64,000 nucleotides of DNA. Source: Ceratobasidium sp. AG-K (Eukaryota > Basidiomycota > Agaricomycetes > Cantharellales > Ceratobasidiaceae). The position numbers were made by a program, and so were the translations under genes. The stretch spans positions 4,216,001-4,280,000 of the forward strand of contig JAWNGF010000001.1 in assembly GCA_037039685.1 (NCBI GenBank). Direction: 5' to 3'. A model generated the notes under the pieces. That model was given only the letters and a program-made list of their open reading frames with translations, was not told the DNA's origin and ran no database searches. This document shows positions 12,041-25,000 of this stretch, piece after piece; within the stretch, counting starts at the first letter, position 1; each line of letters starts with the position of its first letter.

Positions 12041-12716
12041 ATGAAGTTCTTTGTCGCTTTCTCCGTTCTTGCGGCTTCTGTTGCCACTGCCTCTGTTGTC
12101 CCGCGTGGCGGAACGAAGATGACGCAGGCTGCCGCTCAAGCCAAGGTGAGGAGTCCATCTAGTGTACTTGACTCTCCGTTCACTGTCTGTCACTAGCTCT
12201 CAGCCGCCGGCGTAACATCCTCCTCCACCGGCGGATGCACCACCAAGACCAACCCAAAGTGTACATCGTACGACGGCATTCTGAGCGGCACGGTTGACAA
12301 CGTGATCACGCTCAAGAAGGCCTGTGGTTGTGCTATCACAATTACGGGAGGGACCGAAACTGGCCACGCGAGCGGAACTTACAGGTGAGTCCGACAACGC
12401 TATTTATCTCCAGGCAATTGTCTGACCGTCTCCCTAGCCACGCAAACGGGTACAAGGTTGATATCCGACACGCTTCTGGCATCGACGCCTACGTCAAGAG
12501 CTCATTTACCAAGATTGGGAACCGGGGTGACGGCTATCCTCAGTGGAAGTCTGCTGCGGGCAACATCTATTGCGTAGGTCTCATTGTGCCTTTGGACTGG
12601 CAAAGTACTAATACTTATCTGGACGTTAGGACGAAGGCAACCACTGGGATGTGTAAGCACCTGTAACCACGTTCACCGCCAGTCTTTAACCTTTCCTTTA
12701 CAGTACCTACTACTAA
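12041..12716 (+). CDS. Secreted protein with DD-peptidase/hedgehog-like metal site
   Basis: The spliced product is about 150 residues. It starts with the signal peptide MKFFVAFSVLAASVATAS, followed by VVPRGGTKMTQAAAQAK. Later exons give GCTTKTNPKCTSYDGI, ACGCAITITGGTETGHAS, SHANGYKVDIRHASG and GDGYPQWKSAAGNIYC, ending EGNHWDVTYY with TAA at 12714-12716. The set TGHASG, SHANGYKVD and NHWDV resembles the zinc-binding pattern of M15-type D-Ala-D-Ala carboxypeptidases and hedgehog-like folds, where a His, an Asp and a late His bind the metal. I infer this fold from the motif order; no substrate is indicated. Five exons are joined by four short introns; the start is fixed by the signal peptide. 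Confidence 0.75.
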
Positions 12717-14189
12717 ACCAAGATACCATGGGTACTTGCCTTTTTATTCGTTTGTTATTAGATACCTCTGGGAAACATAGCTACCACAGTTCCTTGAATA
12801 AATAAATTTCCGGACTACCAAGTGCTCGTAACTGAGATATCAGCGGAATCTGCGGAAACGTATCAACGACAAGCTAGCACAAATAACGCGTTTGAGAATT
12901 GTGAATGTATGCGATAACTGACGATTGATTGGCTGTGCAAGTTGGAGATAGACAATGCCGTGTCGGGAAGCGCCTAGCGCTTTGATCCTTGATCTTCACG
13001 TTCCCAATTCGACCCAAGTCGCACTGTACTTCTAGTGCCCAATTGTAGACAATACCGGTTACTGTATTGCGTGCACATGTGGGAGGTCAATACAGTGGAA
13101 TGCAACGCATGTGTCTGAAGTCGGGTTTGAGCTGAATCAACGCCCACTACTCCACATGGGTACCTACCGCGAGAGTACCTTGTTCCACATGCGCTTGCCG
13201 CCCTGCAGCTCCCGATAATGCTCCGGTCTTCGGTGCCTGAACCAAAGCGAAGGGTTATAGGAGTCCCGCTTTGCATAAGTCTCAAATAAAAGTTGAGTCG
13301 AGCGTAGGAAAAGAATCAAGAGCCATTTCCGGCCGCAGCGAGTTCCTGCCGGCGCTCCCAATTACCTCCAACTGGCCTAAAGCTCGCTCTTGGCTTTGGG
13401 GCCACAACAGAAACTGTTCCATGCCGAGAGTAATAGGTTCTGCCCTTGACTAAACGGTAGGCGTACCCTGGCAGATTTGGATAGCCTCCGTAGGGTTCCT
13501 TTTAACTCGAGTTTCAGCGCAGATGCGGCCACTAGCGGTGACAATGCCAGGTTGAATCCGGGTGTGCACGTATGCTGAAGAGATATACTAAGCAGCATCA
13601 CTGTACCAATGGATTTCTTTGCCAAAGTCGGGGATAACACTGAGATCTTTAGGGGATCTCGACAGGATAGATTAAGGAGGTTCACTGTATGCACGTTGTG
13701 CACCTTGATATTGGCATTTCCGGCTGTCACTGCGAGTGTGTGTAGAGCTCGGTCTTGTCTCTAAAAACGGTGACTACAATAAACATGATTCTGACGAGGG
13801 CTGTGGAAATGAGAATGACTACTCAGGGCTTGTTGTTGGCAACATCCGTTCCCTATACGTTGTGTTGTCCGTGCCAACCACAAATGTCTGAGATCCAGTT
13901 GATATAAAGACAAAACACATTTAGTTGTTGCGTATAGGTTGTCATGTAAGTAATTGAGCTTGTCAGCCTTTCACGACCTTCATTCTATAGTTTGTGCATT
14001 TGAATTAGGTTGTATTGAGACATCACCACGCTTACCACTTAATAACACTAGATATTGGGTAGAGACGCACACTGTGGGCTGGAGTAAGACTAGAAACCCT
14101 GATTGAATCAATACTCGTAAGGTACATGCGACAACCAAGTCGAAGAGCTAACACCGTGTCCAAGTATTACAGGTTTTGGGATGGGATGG
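12717..14189. other. Intergenic stretch with an unexplained minus-strand open region
   Basis: The stretch carries minus-strand open reading frames at 13377-13730 (117 codons) and 12974-13285 (103 codons) that could be exons of one unrecognised or decayed minus-strand gene. Switching frames gives protein-like pieces (for example PYGGYPNLPGYAYRL near 13480) but no start, no stop-to-stop continuity and no family match. The remainder is AT-rich. Confidence 0.3.
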
Positions 14190-15087
<898 letters not shown>

Positions 15088-16343
15088 GATCGTGCACCGG
15101 CGGAGCGGGCACCTGGCTCGTGTCCGTCTCGTTTATATTGTCAGGGTTTTGATGAATGATAGATAACGTAATCCACATAATGGGCAACAATCCTCGTCAC
15201 TATTGCATTGTAAAACGACTATATACATAAATACTAGGTGAGAGGCGGCGAACGTTCCCTTCACACAATATCGATGCGCTGCTCCCTGCTCGCGTGATGC
15301 GACGTCTCAGAGAGCGAAACAATAATTTGTATGAACACGTCAACTACAACCTATTGGTGGCTGTTCCAACCGGCTATAGCGATTCTTCAAGACCAAGTGC
15401 CTACCACAGATTTCAATCCCACGAAGATTCTTCGCGGGTGAACTATTGAAGTCTTTCAATGGGATGTTTACCTGTGTTTGGGCTCCCACTTGGAACCCAC
15501 TGTTGCTGGAGAACAAGCGCATATGTGCCTACACACGTACGCTAGGTATACCATTAGACGAGATTGTTACTGAAGAGTAGCATTCTATATCGAGAGCTAT
15601 GTCGTTCACATGCATATATTTGCTGGCTGACCCAGGATGCTAAACGAACCCATATCATCTGTGGCACACCCCTGGAAAGGGGATAAAAGGAGGCGTGACG
15701 CTCCAGGGAGTGCGTGGCTCTCCTTCCTCTCTGCCTCTACGGGGAGGGGACTTCAAGTCGCTCTACTTGGGAGAGACGCGTCGTTGCCATATCAAAACCC
15801 AAAGCTTCATCGTTAACATGTCCCCGTTAGCTTTGAATCCACTACATTTCCACTAGCCTCAATCCTCAATTTTTTCTATTCATGCACAACTACTGCAAGA
15901 GCTATGGGAATCACCCTCCCCTTTAGTTGAGAATCTTACGTACGAACGTCAGAAGCTGATTGTGTATTTCACGAATTTTGTCGGAAGTGGAACGTAGGGT
16001 AGGTCTGAGACTCTCGCAAGCCGTTACGACAATCTAACCATTTCCAACCCAGAATCTGCTCATGATACATCCGATTGTCATCCGGGCTTGCTTCGACTGG
16101 ATACCTGACTTGCGTTCGCGTTCATTCGTAATTTTATGATATATGTGTTTGAGGACTGCTCAAATATATGTGTATCCGGTCTAAGCTGCGTGTATGCTCA
16201 TGAGACGAAGGATGAAATCAAGTCCACTCTCTAGTTCGGGCGCTCCACATGTCAAGGAGCACGTCACGTGGCCAGGCCTCGGCGACCCAGGTACCGCCAC
16301 ACACATCGTTTTTGGATTCGTCTATACTGGGACAGATAATGCT
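15088..16343. other. Intergenic stretch
   Basis: No gene is supported in this 1.25 kb. A minus-strand open stretch at 15340-15522 is short and motif-free. A GGATAAAAGG element near 15680, followed by CT-rich sequence, looks promoter-like but has no obvious gene behind it. Confidence 0.35.
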
Positions 16344-16672
16344 ATGTCTTATGCGCAATACAATCGATTAACGGGAGAGAATCTCGTAAAACGAGGCTAC
16401 ATACTGGGCTTCCTGTCTTTATGTATCCTGCTGTTCGGTATTTATACCTCGACCCTTGCTCCGGCTTTTGCGTACTTTGAACTTGCACCTGTGGGTCTGA
16501 GCCAGTTGTATAACTCGGACCACTTAGAAACTTATACACCTGACAGCTTTCATTACATCGTGCTGTGGCCGCTGATGCTCACTACAAGTACTTCCCCTTT
16601 CTCGTTGTACCTGCTGGTTTGCTGTTTGTTATTGCCAACTGGGTTGGATGGCAGTACTACCAAAATTCCTGA
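16344..16672 (+). CDS. PIG-Y-like subunit of GPI-GlcNAc transferase
   Basis: Two exons make a protein of about 90 residues with two membrane helices. Exon 1 starts MSYAQYNRLTGENLVKRG and contains the first helix GYILGFLSLCILLFGIYTST, ending FELAP. The intron begins GTGGGT and ends GACAG at 16547. Exon 2 reads LSLHRAVAADAHYKYFPF and then the second helix LVVPAGLLFVIANWVGWQYY, ending QNS with TGA at 16670-16672. The two-helix layout and the NWVGWQYYxNS ending resemble the PIG-Y/Eri1-type small subunits that support the first step of GPI-anchor synthesis in the ER. A 160-codon unspliced frame overlaps it and would mislead a naive caller; the spliced form is preferred because only it preserves the C-terminal helix. 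The assignment rests on layout and recalled similarity. Confidence 0.65.
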
Positions 16673-16697
16673 TTGATTCCGTGGAAAAGGTTATTGT

Positions 16698-17685
16698 ACA
16701 CCACCCTCAAATTCATCCTTTGACTTTGTCGTGTCGGAGACTGGAGTAGCGAGGACAAACACTTGAGATGACACCATTGTTCGCGTCACAGTTCGTGTCA
16801 CGGTCAAAGTCTCCCTATCTTGAACTACCATCCGCACGTACTCGAGCAATAGGCGGTAAATATATAAGTCAGTGAGCTATGGGGCCGCAGTATCATTATC
16901 TTGTATTCTCACGTAGACTTGCATGTCTTCCGTTCCCCGACGATTGCCCGTGAAGTCATGGGCATGCGAGCCGATTTTCTCTGCGAGATGGTCATGGCTT
17001 GAGTTACAGTCAGGGGTGCCTCTAAAAAAAGTAAGGGAATTGTATAGGAACGTGTAGTCCGTCTGAATAGGTATGTAACGGCAGCATGGGATAGGCCTAC
17101 GAAGAATATTGATCAACTCTCGCGCTGTCACGAAGCAAGGCTAGTAAAAGGCGAAACATACCAGTCCGAATTCCATTCGGGAAATACAATCGTTTTGAAC
17201 ACAGCACTGGGCGCAGAGGTGAGCCGTATTCATTGTCTGCGGTAACGTTTAGACTTACATCCCAGAAGATAAAAGTCGCCAGAACCGGGATGACCAAGCG
17301 TTACCGTCTATGATCAAAGAGCCATGTGCGTTAAAACCAAGATTATTCCTTATAAACAAGGAACTCGCCGGTATCGAGCGAAAACTTACTATTCAGCCCT
17401 GCTTCCCACCCAAGCTCAGTTCCCCACGTTAGAGTGGTAACCGTGTCCTGGGATGTGCGGTCTTCCTTGGATTCGTCGCACTGGACGGAGAGACCGATCA
17501 AGCTCATGTTCATGTACATCTCGTTCAGCACATTCCTTGGGCAGAGCCGTGATCGCACACCGTGGTCTGATTCCCCATTTTCAACCAGCAGCACAACATC
17601 GGGCGCTATGTTCGGGCCTGTCTCGTTCCTGTCGAGGGGTAGTCAAGGTGTGTACTCGTATTCGGTGAGAGAACTGGGGGGATGA
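16698..17685 (-). CDS. Unidentified multi-exon gene or remnant
   Basis: A run of minus-strand open pieces with intron-like joints occupies this interval. Near 17600-17400 one reads NIAPDVVLLVENGESDHG and DTVTTLTWGTELGWEAG; near 17250 FPNGI; near 17000 DHLAEKIGSHAHDF; and at the 3' end QDRETLTVTRTVTRTMVSS, followed by DEFEGGVQ and TAA at about 16698. The Thr/Ser-rich beta-prone composition would suit a secreted or surface protein, but I could not place a start codon or signal peptide, several joints need awkward donors, and no family is recognised. It could be an active gene spliced in ways I missed or a decaying one. Confidence 0.35.
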
Positions 17686-18104
17686 ATGGGTTGGCCTCGC
17701 GTTTTCTATCGCGTCATATGGCTCACAGAATGGCGCACAGCAACATGTGATGGCCTTTGTTCGATGGCTGTTTCAACCAGGGACTAAAGTTTGGACGAAT
17801 GGCGCCCTGCCTTAGCTTTGTCCTTGAGGTTTTTATCGCGCATATAGGGTAGGCGTCGATCTGACAGAACATGCTAGATGTGGTCATACGTATCGTTTTC
17901 ACCCGTCCAAATAGCCCATCAAGGCAATGTGGTTGGTTGCGCTGTAACCATAGCGCAGGTAGTGAGCTGTTGTACTTGAGAAGGCTGAGGCGTCTTATCA
18001 TTCTCAGAGGAACGGCCTCTGCGACTTGTTTTGGCTGGGCAGACATGGAAGAATGCAACGTTTGGGATATGTGGTATTAATAGTCCATTAGTAAAATATC
18101 AGGC
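17686..18104. other. Intergenic stretch
   Basis: A 111-codon minus-strand open frame (17723-18058) fills most of it but has no motif, low hydrophobic periodicity and no intron-linked extension, so it is not called. The sequence probably serves as 3' flank of the topoisomerase gene. Confidence 0.35.
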
Positions 18105-21100
18105 TCAATAATCATCGGCCGCTCCAAAGCCACCCTTTGACTTCCCTCGTCCACGCCCGCGTCCTCCTTTCGTTGATGTTCGAGACTTTGAACCTCCTCG
18201 TCCACGAGCTCTCCCTCTCCCTCGGCTGGACGTTGCCCTGCTCTCCCCACCGTCTCCGTTTGGACAGGCGTTACTCCAGTGTCCCGGTTGATCGCACTGA
18301 AGTTGGAATTTGTCAGGTTACGCACAATGCCAGCGACCTCAACCTCCACGTACTTTAAAACAGCTCCCTGATGACCCGCCACCGCCACCTCCGTCGTTTC
18401 TGGTTGGTCTTCGCGAACCTTCTGCATTGGCGTTGGGGCATGCTATGAGAAGGATGTTATAAAAAGCAGACTGAGACAAGCATATTGATAATTTACCATT
18501 GCTCCAGTGACCAGGCTTGCCGCACTATTGATCCAGCAGGCCCTTTTAATGTTATATCAAGTCAATACTTGTCCGCGCACCTTGAAGCAGTCCCCTTGGC
18601 CCCCGGACCCCGATTGCCCGTGAGCCGCTGATCCTGATGCGCCTCCGCCTCCGCCCGAGTCGCCATCATCCCATTCAAAGTAGCCACACCGGGCTTTCTC
18701 TGAATTCGGACACGCCCAGAATGTTCGACCCTTGTTCGGTCCTTCTTTGTGCACAGTGCGCTGGACGGCTGTCAACTTGCAGTTACATCGCCTACTGTCG
18801 TCTGGGGGCTGGGGAGCGTTAATTGGGTAGTTGCCAAAGGTGACGAAAAGCCACATACCGCATACTCAGGCGACTTTCGCTTGGTGGGGATGGTGGGTCG
18901 AGGTGTATCCGTGAAGCCAGAACTACCTCCAGCACTTTGGCTGGGCCTGGATGAAGGACCATCGAACCATTCAAAAAAGTTGCATGTCCGGTCTTTCCCA
19001 CAAGTGAAAAACTTGCGACCTTTGTTAGGTCCTTCCTTCGTCACTGTGCGCTCGCCCGCAGGCTCTCCACACTCGCAACGTGGACTCTGACACTCATCTC
19101 CACCGGTTGGTTGAGCCGCGCTTGCTGCCCGACGAGCTGGTTGAGGTGCTTTATTATACCATTAGCGCCTAAGAGCGGATATATGCGCATTGTTTAGACT
19201 TACCATCGTCGAATTGGGCGGCAGCTGCCTTGCCGCCTCTCCCGCGCCGAGAAACAGGAGACGCCGCAGCGCGCCCAAACTCTCGTGCGGCGGCTCGACG
19301 CCCACGTCCTCCACCTCGAGCAGGCCCTCCCCCATCAGAATCCGAGTCTGGTCCGTCATCGGGTGGGTCTCGATTGCCTGGTGCGCCACCCCTGCCACCC
19401 CTTCCGCCTCTTCCGCCTCTGCCAGCACCCGCACCACCTCGGCCTCCCCTTCCGTTAGCTGCGTTTCCGTTGCCCACGGCGGCTGGCGCTGCGTTGATGC
19501 GTCGCCCTACACTCTGCCGGGTGTGTTAGCGTACGACCGCATAGTAATAAAAGGATCTGCATACATCGACGACTAGATGGAACTGTTGTCTAGCGCGGAT
19601 AAACACCTCCTTGTACTGATCTAAACTTAGAGCCATCATTTCTGCTTTGCTGGTTTGGTGTTCACACACTTGAACCATCATACGCTCGGTCTAGTTGTCG
19701 AAATCAATACAAGCATGTCAGAGACCCGGCACACAATGCAAGAACACGTACCTCGCGCCTCAGCATCGGCTTGCTCAAGGACTTGTCAAAGCCAATTCTA
19801 TTGTATCCCTCAATAAGCCCAATCCCAAGTGTTGAGGGTACCAGGTATTTTGTTGATCCTTCTTGGCGTGGGATCACATAGTGACGGTCAACAATCGTTT
19901 GAATATGTTGTGCAATCGTAGCATCGGTGCCTAATAGGCGCGGTAATCAGTATCGCTCGATGATGAGTTGGAGTAAGGGCCCACCAATTCCGTTCTTATC
20001 CATGAGAGTAACCAAGTCGGCCTCAGTGAGAAGCGACGGGCTGGTGGTTTCTCCGTCCCTCAGTTCACAGACGCTGGGCATAAATTCTTGGCCTTCTTCA
20101 AAGTCAGGCAAGTACTTTCCAGACCATTTGTCGTACTTGTACACATCCAAATAATTTCGTCGAAGAACTATGAGACCTGGAGGGATGCTCATCAGTTTGC
20201 ATGAGCAAAAATAGGACTCTGGCGGCATACCAGTTGCAAAGAACTCCTCTTCATTCACGACTACATCCACTGTAGTTTGAAATCCTTCTGCGTCTTTGGA
20301 GCAACATGCTAAAAATCGGCGAGTCACGTATTCGTAGACCCGCTTCGCTTCGGGTTGCAGATTGCCGGCATGGGCGGTGGGGTGGATAGGAGGATGTGCT
20401 TTATCGTTCTTCTTTCCATCCCGTGGGCGCTGAAACCCACCGTTCTGTAGACTGCGCAGCGCATTGTTAGAGCTCATAACCCCAAAGATGAACAGTCCGA
20501 CACACACCCAGTAGCAAAACCTCCCCACTGGGGATCGACCGTTTGCTTTGCAATCAGGCTTTCAAAGTCAAATGCCGGGTCATACTGATCCGTTTCGGTA
20601 CGAGGGTAGGACAAGAAACCGTCTTGATAGAGCTTTTCTGCAATCTACTGTGCAATTAGTAGATGCAACCATTTGGCTCCAATTTACCTACATCGAGAGC
20701 TTTCTTGGGGGTCATTTGCAAAAGGCGGGATGCAGCTTTTTGAAGTTCGACGGTGGTCAATGGATAAGGCTTCCTGAAGAAAAATAGTCAAGATGCGTGT
20801 CGTGACAACAAGTGGCTTACTCACCATTTCTTGGTCTCCTTCTTGTCTACCTTGGTCACGCGTGCCGTAGGATTCTCCACCGTGCCTTCATACAGCGCGA
20901 GAGCAACGTCAAACTCGAATAAGTGGTGTCGCCGCCACGCAAAACTCGTCTCTTCAGCGCCCTCAGAGCCTTCAGACTCGATAGAGAGATAGATATACCA
21001 AAACGGCTCGGGAACAAAGGCCTGAACTTGCTCGTATCGTGATACGACAAATCCTAGGGTCGGAAACTGACAAGGGCCTGCCTTGCTAGCTTACTTAGTG

Positions 21101-21905
21101 CTAGATTGTCTGCCACGAGCTATAGTACTTACCGTATGATATCAGGCCATCCTCCAGTTGCGGGAAACGAGGCCGAAGCGTAAGCGTTTGCATCCTTGTG
21201 AATGCCGCGCCGTATCTTAGGTCAAGAAGAATACGCGCTTCGACAGCGTCCGCTTGCGCGCGGTCGAGGTCGACGGGGTTCTGTGCCGCACGATGGATCT
21301 GCCTGCTCCAACATTAATCGGGAACGACAGGGGAGTTAAAGGTCACTTACGCTGGAATAATAGCGCTAAACCGAGCGCGTTTGACTCGCAATCGGGGATT
21401 TGCTCGCAAGCAGACCGCCTCAACCTCCGAGCCAATGTGTTCTCCTTCACGATCACAATCCGTCCAGATCATCAGCATTTGTGCGCCCCTTGCTTCACTG
21501 AGAAGGTTTCTCTCGATGCGTTCGCCATCCTAGACAGCTTGAGTGTTATGAAGGTGCATTGTGGTTGTGTTCAAGCATACCTTGGACACCTTCGTCTCAA
21601 TAGGCGCATCGAACAACTGGAATGGATCGCAAGAGTTCCAGTTCCGAAGTGCATTTCCAAAGTCCTTTTCCGTCAGGTGCCCAGAGACCGCAGTCATGGT
21701 GTAGTTATCTCCGGTTTTAGCATAGTAAAAGTCGTAGTTCTTGTGGTATGGTGATTGGGTATTCCGCTAATATCCAGAGCTAGTCAGTAGAGCATCAAGT
21801 ATTATTCAAGTGTATCATGCTCACAGTCGAAAACTGACCTCCAGAGAGAATCTGTGCTACTGATTTTGCAATAGAGGGCTTCTCCGCGACACACAATACC
21901 TTCAT
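18105..21905 (-). CDS. TOP3: DNA topoisomerase III (type IA) with GRF zinc fingers
   Basis: Type IA topoisomerases relax negative supercoils and, with a RecQ helicase and Rmi1, dissolve recombination intermediates. The start at 21905 reads MKVLCVAEKPSIAKSVAQIL, the beginning of the TOPRIM domain; the metal-binding DCDREGE motif follows near 21470. The catalytic tyrosine lies in FLSYPRTETDQYD near 20610. After the catalytic core comes a Gly/Arg-rich RGGRGG linker (about 19380-19470), then two GRF-type zinc fingers (KEGPNKGRKFFTCGK near 19030 and KEGPNKGRTFWACPN near 18750), and a CCHC-like knuckle (QCDQPGHWSNACPN near 18290). The protein ends KGGFGAADDY with TGA at 18105-18107. The tail matches the animal TOP3A layout, longer than yeast Top3. 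Many introns; the catalytic residues seen are intact. Confidence 0.93.
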
Positions 21906-22038
21906 CGTCGCGTCACTGGTCGTGGCGCAAGTTAGGATAATAGGATCCAGACGCGCGATCGAAGTCACGTGAGAAATGAGAGCTGACCAAGCACACTGAC
22001 TTGTATTTTAAGACATTACAATAACACTTTTTTCCATC

Positions 22039-25000
22039 TCAATATGCGGTCAACATTGCCTCCTTCAACTCCGTCTCGGCAGCTACTTCGTGCGCTTTGG
22101 CTTCCACCAGCGCCGCTTCTAACTCGGAAATATTCATCGCCTTTTTGACACCATTCTCATCGATGTACCCAAGCTGCTCAAACCTAGCCAAGGACTCGCC
22201 CTTTGGTTCCTGGGGGCGGGGTCCCCAGCCACGATCGTTTTGGTCCAAAACAGAGCGAACGGCAGACGTGTTAATATCGCGGTGAAGCTCTTCCAGCTTG
22301 ACGAGCTGAATCTCCATCCACCGGGCCCGCTTCTCGAGAGCCTGCGTCAAGACTGAAACATCGTCATCTCGCCAGTGGGGCAAATCGTCCGTGTTTTCTT
22401 CGAGGAACTCTTCAGCCTTGAGCATATCTTTCAAAACACCATCAAAAGACGAAGTATCGTCCCAAGTCGTGCGAGGGAGAGTACGGAGCATGTCTGAAAT
22501 CGTCTGTGTGAGTGTTTCTAATAGCTGCTGAAACGATGTGACAGCGGTATCAATGGTCCCGGGAGTGATGTTCTTCGCTGCCGAGTTCCCGCCCATTGAG
22601 AGTGTGGATAGGGCCTGGACGAGCGGGCCGTACCGTAGCGGTGTGGCGAGTTTAGCGTGGTAGCTCTGCGGATCAAAGAACGACAGACGCTCAATCTCGT
22701 ACTGGGAGGCAAGGTCACGGAGCATCGTATGGATAGATGATTCAGGAGGCAAGACAACAGGTTCGGCAGTCAGTGGTGTCGATGGGCTAGAGCCGTCTTC
22801 GAATCGAAGCAACGTTGACACGGGCGAAGACGGAGCTGATGGGATCACAGACTCGGTCTTGGTTGCTTCGTCCCTGGGAACTTTGACAACGGGTCGAGGC
22901 ACGGGCCTGGTCTTCTTTTGCTTGCGTGATAATACTGGCACTTGTTCGACGGGCTCTGCTGCCGGTATTGGTTTCGGGGCGGAAATGCCCGAGGGCGCGT
23001 TCTTGTTACCTGCGCCAGTGCTCAGGGGCGTTGTGCTGGCCTTGCCGCGAGCAGACCCGGGATTACTTTGGCTTCGTTCAGCCGAGGCTGACTTGGGCGC
23101 TGCTTGAGATGGGCGCATGTCGGTCGTCGAAACAACAAGAGGTTTAGATGAGGCTTGAGAACTGGAACGTTTGACAACATCTTTGCCTGCCGGATCGGTG
23201 AACTTTGCGATTTGGTCGGTTTCTACAGTAGCAGAGAGAGTAGGGTTCGCTGAAGCGGAGGTCGGAGGAATGTCGTCCACAGTCGAAGAAGGCTTGGTCA
23301 AAGACTTGGTAGCAGATTTGGTAGTCGATTTTTTGGGGATAACTCCGGATGCTTTTTTGGCCGCAAGGACAGCTGCTTTGGCATCCGCAGCGGTAACACG
23401 AGATTGTTGAAGGAATGGTTGATTTGTTTCACGTTTGGTTTGAGTATCGGAGGAAGGAGCCGGGAGCGCAGGAAATTCAGAGGCAGAAAGAGTGGGAGAA
23501 ACAGAGTCGGATTGAAGATTGGAAGCTACATCAATCAATGCGCACGTCAGTACTGTCGCTCGAGGTAATGAACGGAAAGAAATAAAAGGAAATATGTCCG
23601 CACATCAAGAGCTGTAGAGCCGCTTCCTCATCACACTGTGGCCGCCCTAGTTTGCACGTGTGGTATACCCTTGAGCGGGGAAGCAGAGATGGCTCGGTAC
23701 ACGATAGCCAGGCTCCAGGTACGAGAAAGAACTCACCGGTCATTAACATTGGAGAATCAGTAATAGCTCCGGGGCCAGGGACTGCGGGGTTATTCGACTG
23801 GGCTGTTTGACGGGCCACTTGCGGACGACCAGCCGGTTGGGAAACCCCGGGAGGTGGTGATAATATTGGCATCACATGCATGCCCGGAGGCGACTGGTAC
23901 CCGTTGAATGAGGGCCGAGCTTGAGCGGCGCCTGGTTGGCTGGCTGGCATGCTTGGTACAAATGGAGACGCGGGTCCTGGCTGACCGGCAGCGAACGAAT
24001 CTCGAGGTGCAACGGACATAATAGCGGGATCATTAAACGGCTGGGATTCAAACCGAGACTCAAACGTGTCTAATAGGAAAGAATTAATCGCATAGAAAGT
24101 CAGCGATACACAGTACCATACAAGGGTATTACAGGCGGAATATAAGTACCAGTCTGAGAACGACGCGGGTCGAGACGCGCACCGGAAAGGTTGCCTCCGA
24201 TATTCAACAACTCCTTCAACCCAGCTGCGTTTAGCTCCATGCCGTTCGGGTAATGCGGTTGGTTGAGTCCAGGCGGAGCATATAGCTGAGAATGCAAAGG
24301 GCCAGGACCCATGCCCATTTGCATCATACCCGGATGATTGTAGTCGAGCGCCGCACTGTGGTTGAATTGCCACTGTGCAGGTTGAGCCATGGAAATAGGC
24401 GACATGGAAGTTTCGGAGGGAAGTTGATCAGGTAGCCTCAGAGGAGAGGAGGTCATCGATGTACTGTAGGCACTTGACGTTGGCCCTGTCGAGTCTCGAC
24501 GACGCGCGAAACCAAACCTGGAGCTAGTTCGCTCCGCCGCATCCCGTTCGGAATCATAGGAAGTGGACCGGTTGACCGAGCCTATTCCATCAGCAAATGG
24601 ATTAAACGCCCCAGTGTAGGCAGGCGATTGCTCGTATCCAGAGCCAGGTCGAGCGGCTGATAAACCAGGCGGTGGAGGCAAAGATGTGCTCACTTCACTC
24701 TTCCGGAATGGATCAAAGAGTCCCGATGTACCTCGTCCGGGTAAAGAGCCTTGCATCTCATCCGGAACACTGACGCCTGCATAGGGGCCCGCAGCACCGT
24801 CGTTACGGCTATAGGCATTGGATGCCATGTTGAAACTAAAGCTGAAGCCGCCGCCCGTAAGGTTCGAGAGCGTTCGATCGAAGTCTGGGAATGGGCTTTG
24901 CTGAGTAGAGACAGGAGGAGCTGATTCTCTGCGGGCCCGGACATCGTCGAGCAGTTCCTTTGCGGCGCCAGACATCTGGTATTGAGTCTGGCTTGGAGCA

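Noticed and set aside
17723..18058. 111-codon open frame on the minus strand
   Set aside because: No motif, no intron-linked continuation and no signal peptide; composition looks random.
19169..19477. Gly/Arg-rich open frame as a separate small gene
   Set aside because: It is the RGG linker exon of topoisomerase III, continuous by splicing with the core and GRF exons.
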